Source of the DNA: Chloroflexota bacterium
GTDB taxonomy: Bacteria; Chloroflexota; Anaerolineae; Promineifilales; Promineifilaceae
Assembly (NCBI GenBank): GCA_030599405.1
Contig: JAUVOB010000023.1
Location: 1 to 9,476, forward strand
Direction: 5' to 3'
Length of the DNA: 9,476 nt
Position 1 is the stretch's first letter. The number at the start of each line of letters is the position of its first letter. This document shows, one piece after another, positions 5,979-9,476 of this stretch. The notes under the pieces were generated by a model. The model was not told the DNA's origin. It saw nothing but the letters and a program-made list of their open reading frames with translations, and did not search any database. Made by a program: the position numbers and the translations under genes.

Positions 5979-7382
5979 TTATTCTTTTTGACCAGAAGGC
6001 GTATAGAACAGTGAAGAGGTTCCCGTAACGGCATCCCAGACATCACCCATCGACTCTGCTAAGGCCACGTTTGCTTGCAGCCGGTCGGCCACCTGCTGTG
6101 GTGTGTAGTCGTCTAGCGATATGCGGTCCGGGTGGTCGAAGGCTTTAAGAGGGAGAATCACCAGAGAGCCGTATCCGGTTTCAGCCAGATGCGCGATAAT
6201 GTCCGCCGCGTTTAACAATCCGGCAACGGTGATCGTCCTTCCCAGTGCCCTGTTTATCACGCCTTGAACAGACACGTTAATACCGGCTAGCTTCTCAAAT
6301 TCCCTGCCAATCGCAGAAAGTGTATCGGCAAAGAGCGTTCCTGTTACGAGAGTGACGATCGGGGCTAAGACAAAACTGGATTTTCCGGCCTTATCGTCGC
6401 TATCGATGGTCTTTGGACCGATTTCCCCGCGCAGGGCTTCCCATTCCTCCAAGAAATCTCGGACCATCCCCAAGCCATTTTCCTGGAGCTTCTGATCATC
6501 ATAAGCCTCAATTGGGGGGATAGCCATTCCAGCTACAAGGTACCATTCGTCGGTAGGGTAAACAAAATTGAGGCCGAGGCGCGCCCGGTATTCTCGCCGC
6601 ATTCCTTCCAGCTCATCGAGCATCACCTTGGATTCGTCGACTGTATGGGTACGCATGCCGTATTTGTGGAATCGTGTCAGCCCAACAGGTACGACGCTTA
6701 TTGACCTCACCGATGGCCAAAGGCTAGAAAGTTCTCTAATTGATTGTCTCAACCACTTACCATCGTTGAACTCAGGAACGACAACGATTTGAGTGTGTAC
6801 CTCTACACCTTTATCGCCAAGCCAAGCCAACTGTTCCAGTATATCTGGAGCCTGGTCATTACGTAGAAATCTTCGACGCATCGACAAATCAGTGACGTGA
6901 ACCGATACGTAAAGCGGAGAAAGCCCCATTGTCTCAATACGCCACCAATCGTGGTCTGACAGGTTGGTTAGGGTGACAAAATGGCCGAATAGGAATGAAT
7001 AACGGTAGTCGTCGTCTTTTACATACAGAGTCCGGCGGAACCTCGGTGCCATCTGTAAAACGAAACAGAATTCACATAGATTGTTGCAACGATGAATATC
7101 TGTGTCGAACGTTGGATGCTCGAATTCGATACCTAGATATTGACCGTACTCTCGTTCCGCTTCAACAATTAGGTACTCTTGCTCGCGGCGAAAGAGGATT
7201 TCCAGATATTCTTCAGCGCCATAGAAATTTACGTCAATAATGTCGTTTACTTGGTTGCGATTTATTGCCAGCAGCTCATCGCCAGGGCGGATGCCAACTT
7301 GGGATGCGAGGCCGTCTTCCTCGATCTTGATGATGAGGCCACCCTGCTGTACGTCCCAGTTAATCTCTGTGAAGTAGGTCAA
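5979..7382 (-). CDS. DUF512 protein: PDZ domain plus radical-SAM-like Fe-S domain
   Basis: A 467-residue protein of the DUF512 (PF04459) group. A PDZ-like segment comes first (about 14-50, with GLASQVGIRPGDELLAINR). A radical-SAM-like region follows, with cysteines C99, C103 and C106 in CNNLCEFC (CxxxCxxC), then the conserved LYVKDDDYRYSFLFGHFVTL (119-138). The C-terminal DUF512 part includes SSFVLAP and the TVAGLLNAADII stretch. An iron-sulfur cluster is likely from the cysteines; the reaction is not established as far as I know. The start is a TTG whose TTGA overlaps the cmk stop by 4 nt. No better start lies nearby and the PDZ begins soon after, so coupled translation from cmk is likely. 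No signal peptide or membrane helix is seen. Family sure, function unknown. Confidence 0.92.
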   Translation of the reverse strand: MTYFTEINWDVQQGGLIIKIEEDGLASQVGIRPGDELLAINRNQVNDIIDVNFYGAEEYLEILFRREQEYLIVEAEREYGQYLGIEFEHPTFDTDIHRCNNLCEFCFVLQMAPRFRRTLYVKDDDYRYSFLFGHFVTLTNLSDHDWWRIETMGLSPLYVSVHVTDLSMRRRFLRNDQAPDILEQLAWLGDKGVEVHTQIVVVPEFNDGKWLRQSIRELSSLWPSVRSISVVPVGLTRFHKYGMRTHTVDESKVMLDELEGMRREYRARLGLNFVYPTDEWYLVAGMAIPPIEAYDDQKLQENGLGMVRDFLEEWEALRGEIGPKTIDSDDKAGKSSFVLAPIVTLVTGTLFADTLSAIGREFEKLAGINVSVQGVINRALGRTITVAGLLNAADIIAHLAETGYGSLVILPLKAFDHPDRISLDDYTPQQVADRLQANVALAESMGDVWDAVTGTSSLFYTPSGQKE

Positions 7383-8080
7383 TTTTGGGCCGCCGGCTGA
7401 AACGGTTCCAGGGCAAGTATATCCTGGATCACCTCGTCGGGAGTTCGATTCGTAGTGTCGATGATTATGGCGTCAGAAGCGGGTCTCATAGGGGCAACTT
7501 CTCGATTCCCATCAATCTGATCGCGACGCTCGATCTCAGCCAATATCTGCTCATAGCTGGCATCCCGAAAGCGGCCTTCGAGCTCCTTCCACCTGCGTCG
7601 AGCCCTCTCTTCCTTACTGGCGGTGACGTACAACTTCAGGGTTGCAGATGGCATGACGACCGTTCCAATGTCCCGGCCCACCATAACAACCCTGCCGCGT
7701 TCACCGATTGCTCGTTGTCGCCTTACCAGATCCGCTCTAACACCAGCGTAAGTTGATACCTGGGATACGTTGACATCAACCTCGGCTCCTCTTAAAGCCC
7801 AGGTCACATCCGCACCGTTTAAGAGCACCGTATAATGACGCCCGTCGGATTCGACACCTGCGGGAAGAATATCCATCTCCAGCCTTCGGGTCAGATGGGT
7901 GATGCCGATCTCATCTTCGACTGAGACCCCGCGCTCAAGGGCTGCCAGGGTAACCGCACGGTACATACACCCGGTATCTAGAAATAGGTAATCGATATGC
8001 CTGGCCAGCATCAAGCCGACGGTTGTCTTACCAGATGCGGCTGGACCATCGATGGTGATGGTGACGGGATAACTATCCAT
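7379..8080 (-). CDS. cmk: Cytidylate kinase
   Basis: Phosphorylates CMP and dCMP to the diphosphates with ATP in the cytoplasm, feeding RNA, DNA and CDP-lipid synthesis. All family marks are present in 233 residues, a normal length: P-loop GPAASGKT (12-19), DTGCMYRAVT (35-44; the usual DTGAMYR has Ala where C38 is), substrate loop GRDIGTVVMP (135-144), the lid region with RRWKE (162-166), and RRDQIDGNREVAPMRPASDA (185-204). The ATG at 8080 puts the P-loop at the expected place. No strong Shine-Dalgarno is seen in the 32-nt gap after the pseudouridine synthase gene, so coupled or re-initiated translation may help. It overlaps the DUF512 gene by 4 nt. Confidence 0.97.
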   Translation of the reverse strand: MDSYPVTITIDGPAASGKTTVGLMLARHIDYLFLDTGCMYRAVTLAALERGVSVEDEIGITHLTRRLEMDILPAGVESDGRHYTVLLNGADVTWALRGAEVDVNVSQVSTYAGVRADLVRRQRAIGERGRVVMVGRDIGTVVMPSATLKLYVTASKEERARRRWKELEGRFRDASYEQILAEIERRDQIDGNREVAPMRPASDAIIIDTTNRTPDEVIQDILALEPFQPAAQN

Positions 8081-8112
8081 AGTCGATTGTTTTTCCCGAG
8101 GATACCGGGCAA

Positions 8113-8832
8113 TTAACCATAGACTGCCCTACGTAGATCGATAATTTCGCGTGCAGACAAGGAACACCATTCACCCACTTCTAGCGCGCCTAGTTTGATA
8201 GGGCCAATCTGCAGCCGGAGTAAACGTGTAACGGGATGCCCTAATGACGCGGCTACACGGCGAATCTGGCGTTTGCGACCCTCGCGAAGCGTTATACGAA
8301 GTTGGGTGCTCGCATCGCCCCTACTTATCACATCGACTGTTGCCGGTGCTGTCAGTCGACCGTCCAGAAGCAGGCCGCGACGCCAGAGCGCAATCGTGTC
8401 CTTAGAGATGTAACCTTCGACATCTACCTTGTACACCTTGCTATGCTGATATCGAGGGTGGGTTAAGCGGTGCGTCAATTGGCCATCATTGGTAAGTAGC
8501 ATTAGTCCTTCGCTCTGCTTGTCCAACCGGCCCACCGGATAAAGAAATCCAGGCAAATCTACAAGATCGCGGACGGTAGTTCGCCCAGAATTCAATTCGT
8601 CTTCTGTCGACGAGATAATTCCTCTAGGTTTGTAGAGTTTGATGTAAATACGTTCGCCGAAGTCAAGGCGCTTGCCATCTACTCTGATGTCATCTTCAAA
8701 CTGATCGGCCTTGTCCCCTAGTCGTACGATCCTCCCATTCACGGTTACACGACCCGCAGCAATTATCGCTTCGCTTTCCCGACGCGAACCGAGGCCCGCC
8801 TTTGACATCAACTTCTGAACGCGTTCTGCCAT
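8113..8832 (-). CDS. rluB: RluB/RsuA-family pseudouridine synthase
   Basis: Converts a uridine in ribosomal RNA to pseudouridine, most likely in 23S rRNA as for RluB, given the scpB-rluB-cmk context. The 239-residue protein has an N-terminal S4 RNA-binding domain (about 1-60, with RVQKLMSKAGLGSRRESEAI at 4-23). The catalytic domain follows, with KPRG (68-71) and the signature GRLDKQSEGLMLLTNDG (101-117), in which D104 is the nucleophile. LREGRKRQIRR, the conserved motif III-type segment, is near the C-terminus. The ATG at 8832 fits the start of the S4 domain; the Shine-Dalgarno is weak. RsuA (16S) or RluE/RluF specificity cannot be excluded from sequence. It lies 86 bp after scpB and 32 bp before cmk, on the same strand. 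Confidence 0.93.
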   Translation of the reverse strand: MAERVQKLMSKAGLGSRRESEAIIAAGRVTVNGRIVRLGDKADQFEDDIRVDGKRLDFGERIYIKLYKPRGIISSTEDELNSGRTTVRDLVDLPGFLYPVGRLDKQSEGLMLLTNDGQLTHRLTHPRYQHSKVYKVDVEGYISKDTIALWRRGLLLDGRLTAPATVDVISRGDASTQLRITLREGRKRQIRRVAASLGHPVTRLLRLQIGPIKLGALEVGEWCSLSAREIIDLRRAVYG

Positions 8833-8881
8833 TATCGAGATTTAGTGTTCATTCTTTGAAAGATAGGAAAGGCTACCTAAT

Positions 8882-8909
8882 CGGTGCAGATAAAAGCGAG
8901 AAAGCACCG
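8882..8909. repeat. Inverted repeat in the scpB-rluB gap
   Basis: CGGTGC (8882-8887) and GCACCG (8904-8909) are a perfect 6-bp inverted repeat around a 16-nt A/T-leaning spacer, just beyond the scpB stop. No T-run follows on the minus strand, so it is not a clear terminator. It could be an mRNA processing or stability hairpin, or chance. Confidence 0.4.
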
Positions 8910-8918
8910 TCGAGGTCA

Positions 8919-9458
8919 TTACTCTTCTTCATCGGAATCCAAGAGGGATAAATCAGCCAATGATGTCAGACCGAAATATTGCAGGAATTCAGGGGTAGAA
9001 CCGTATAGAATTGGACGTCCGGGTGTATCCATGCGCCCAACTTCCTCGATGAGGCCCAGGCCTAAAAGAGTTCGCAAGGAGCTATCGGAGTTTACCCCTC
9101 GGATCTCATCGATACGTGGACGAGTTACTGGCTGCATGAAAGCGATAATTGCCAGCACCTCAAGGGAGGCTTGGCTGAGATAAGATGTTACCTCTAGTCC
9201 GAGGAACCGTTCCACAACCATCCGGCTTTCCGGCGCGGTCGTAAGCTGAACAGATGTGCCGCTGCGCTGAAGCCTCAGCCCTCTGGTATTGTAATGCTCG
9301 TCTAGGTTTCGCAAGCTGCTTTCCACAACCGCTGGCGTAGTTTCAAGGACCTTTGCCAATCGACCGGTCGATACCGGACCGCTAGCCACGAATAGTATAC
9401 TCTCTAGCAGCGCTGATAGTTCTAGATCAGCGGAAATAATACCGGCCGGCTCTTCCAT
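8919..9458 (-). CDS. scpB: Segregation and condensation protein B
   Basis: ScpB dimerises and joins ScpA and the SMC ATPase to form the bacterial condensin complex that compacts and separates chromosomes. The 179-residue protein has the expected two winged-helix domains: the first (about 12-80) starts with LSALLESILFVASGPVS (14-30), and the second (about 92-160) holds SQASLEVLAIIAFMQPVTR (95-113). The characteristic GRPILYGSTPEFLQYFGL ending is present, followed by an acidic tail. ATG 9458 is preceded by AGGAAG 6 nt upstream. Stop codons TGA and TAG occur just before that site (9471-9476), so an upstream gene, usually scpA, probably ends at the window edge; this cannot be shown here. It is the first gene visible in the scpB-rluB-cmk-DUF512 run. 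Confidence 0.95.
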   Translation of the reverse strand: MEEPAGIISADLELSALLESILFVASGPVSTGRLAKVLETTPAVVESSLRNLDEHYNTRGLRLQRSGTSVQLTTAPESRMVVERFLGLEVTSYLSQASLEVLAIIAFMQPVTRPRIDEIRGVNSDSSLRTLLGLGLIEEVGRMDTPGRPILYGSTPEFLQYFGLTSLADLSLLDSDEEE

Positions 9459-9476
9459 GTTAGCTTCCTGCTATCA

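Noticed and set aside
7385..7756. 123-residue plus-strand open frame opposite cmk
   Set aside because: It is fully antisense to the conserved cmk substrate and lid regions; a shadow frame.
8095..8109. CCCG/CGGG pairing between rluB and cmk
   Set aside because: Only 4 bp with a 7-nt loop and no T-run in the transcribed direction; too weak to call a terminator.

Overview
The window looks like a chromosomal segment of a bacterium, most likely Chloroflexota (Dehalococcoidia-like). This placement is inference. It rests on a bacterial isopentenyl phosphate kinase, a DUF512 PDZ/radical-SAM-like protein behind cmk, non-RD (HCD-type) serine/threonine kinases, non-encoded tRNA CCA ends and frequent TTG/GTG starts. 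Base composition and codon use look uniform by eye, and I see no insertion sequences, phage genes, CRISPR or att-like repeats.

Layout. (1) 1-990, minus: the N-terminal 330 codons of ftsH, cut by the left edge, with a GTG start, its own candidate promoter and a hairpin in the leader. (2) 1164-2315, minus: a PknB-type serine/threonine kinase with a C-terminal membrane anchor and no extracellular sensor; its ATG sits where transcription would start, suggesting a leaderless mRNA. (3) 2452-2672, plus: tRNA-His(GTG), tRNA-Arg(TCG) and a strong intrinsic terminator, transcribed divergently from the kinase. (4) 2789-5940, plus: a tight run of four genes, a P1/DmpA/NylC-type self-processing peptidase, an alpha/beta hydrolase, a LOG-family nucleotide-binding protein and isopentenyl phosphate kinase. 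The last three overlap by 4 and 8 nt. (5) 9458-5979, minus: scpB, an rluB-like pseudouridine synthase, cmk and the DUF512 protein, converging on the IPK gene with a 38-bp gap.

How they fit together. The minus-strand block is a conserved housekeeping cluster (chromosome condensation, ribosome modification, CMP/dCMP phosphorylation) with an uncharacterised iron-sulfur-type protein coupled to its end. The plus-strand operon is the least ordinary part. IPK implies the alternative mevalonate route, in which isopentenyl phosphate is phosphorylated to IPP, and it is translationally linked to a LOG-family protein and behind two hydrolases of unknown substrate. FtsH and the membrane-anchored kinase are neighbours and may both serve envelope stress or signalling, but the sequence alone does not prove that. 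I do not see a clearly new defence or mobile system; the operon and the leader structures are the best leads.
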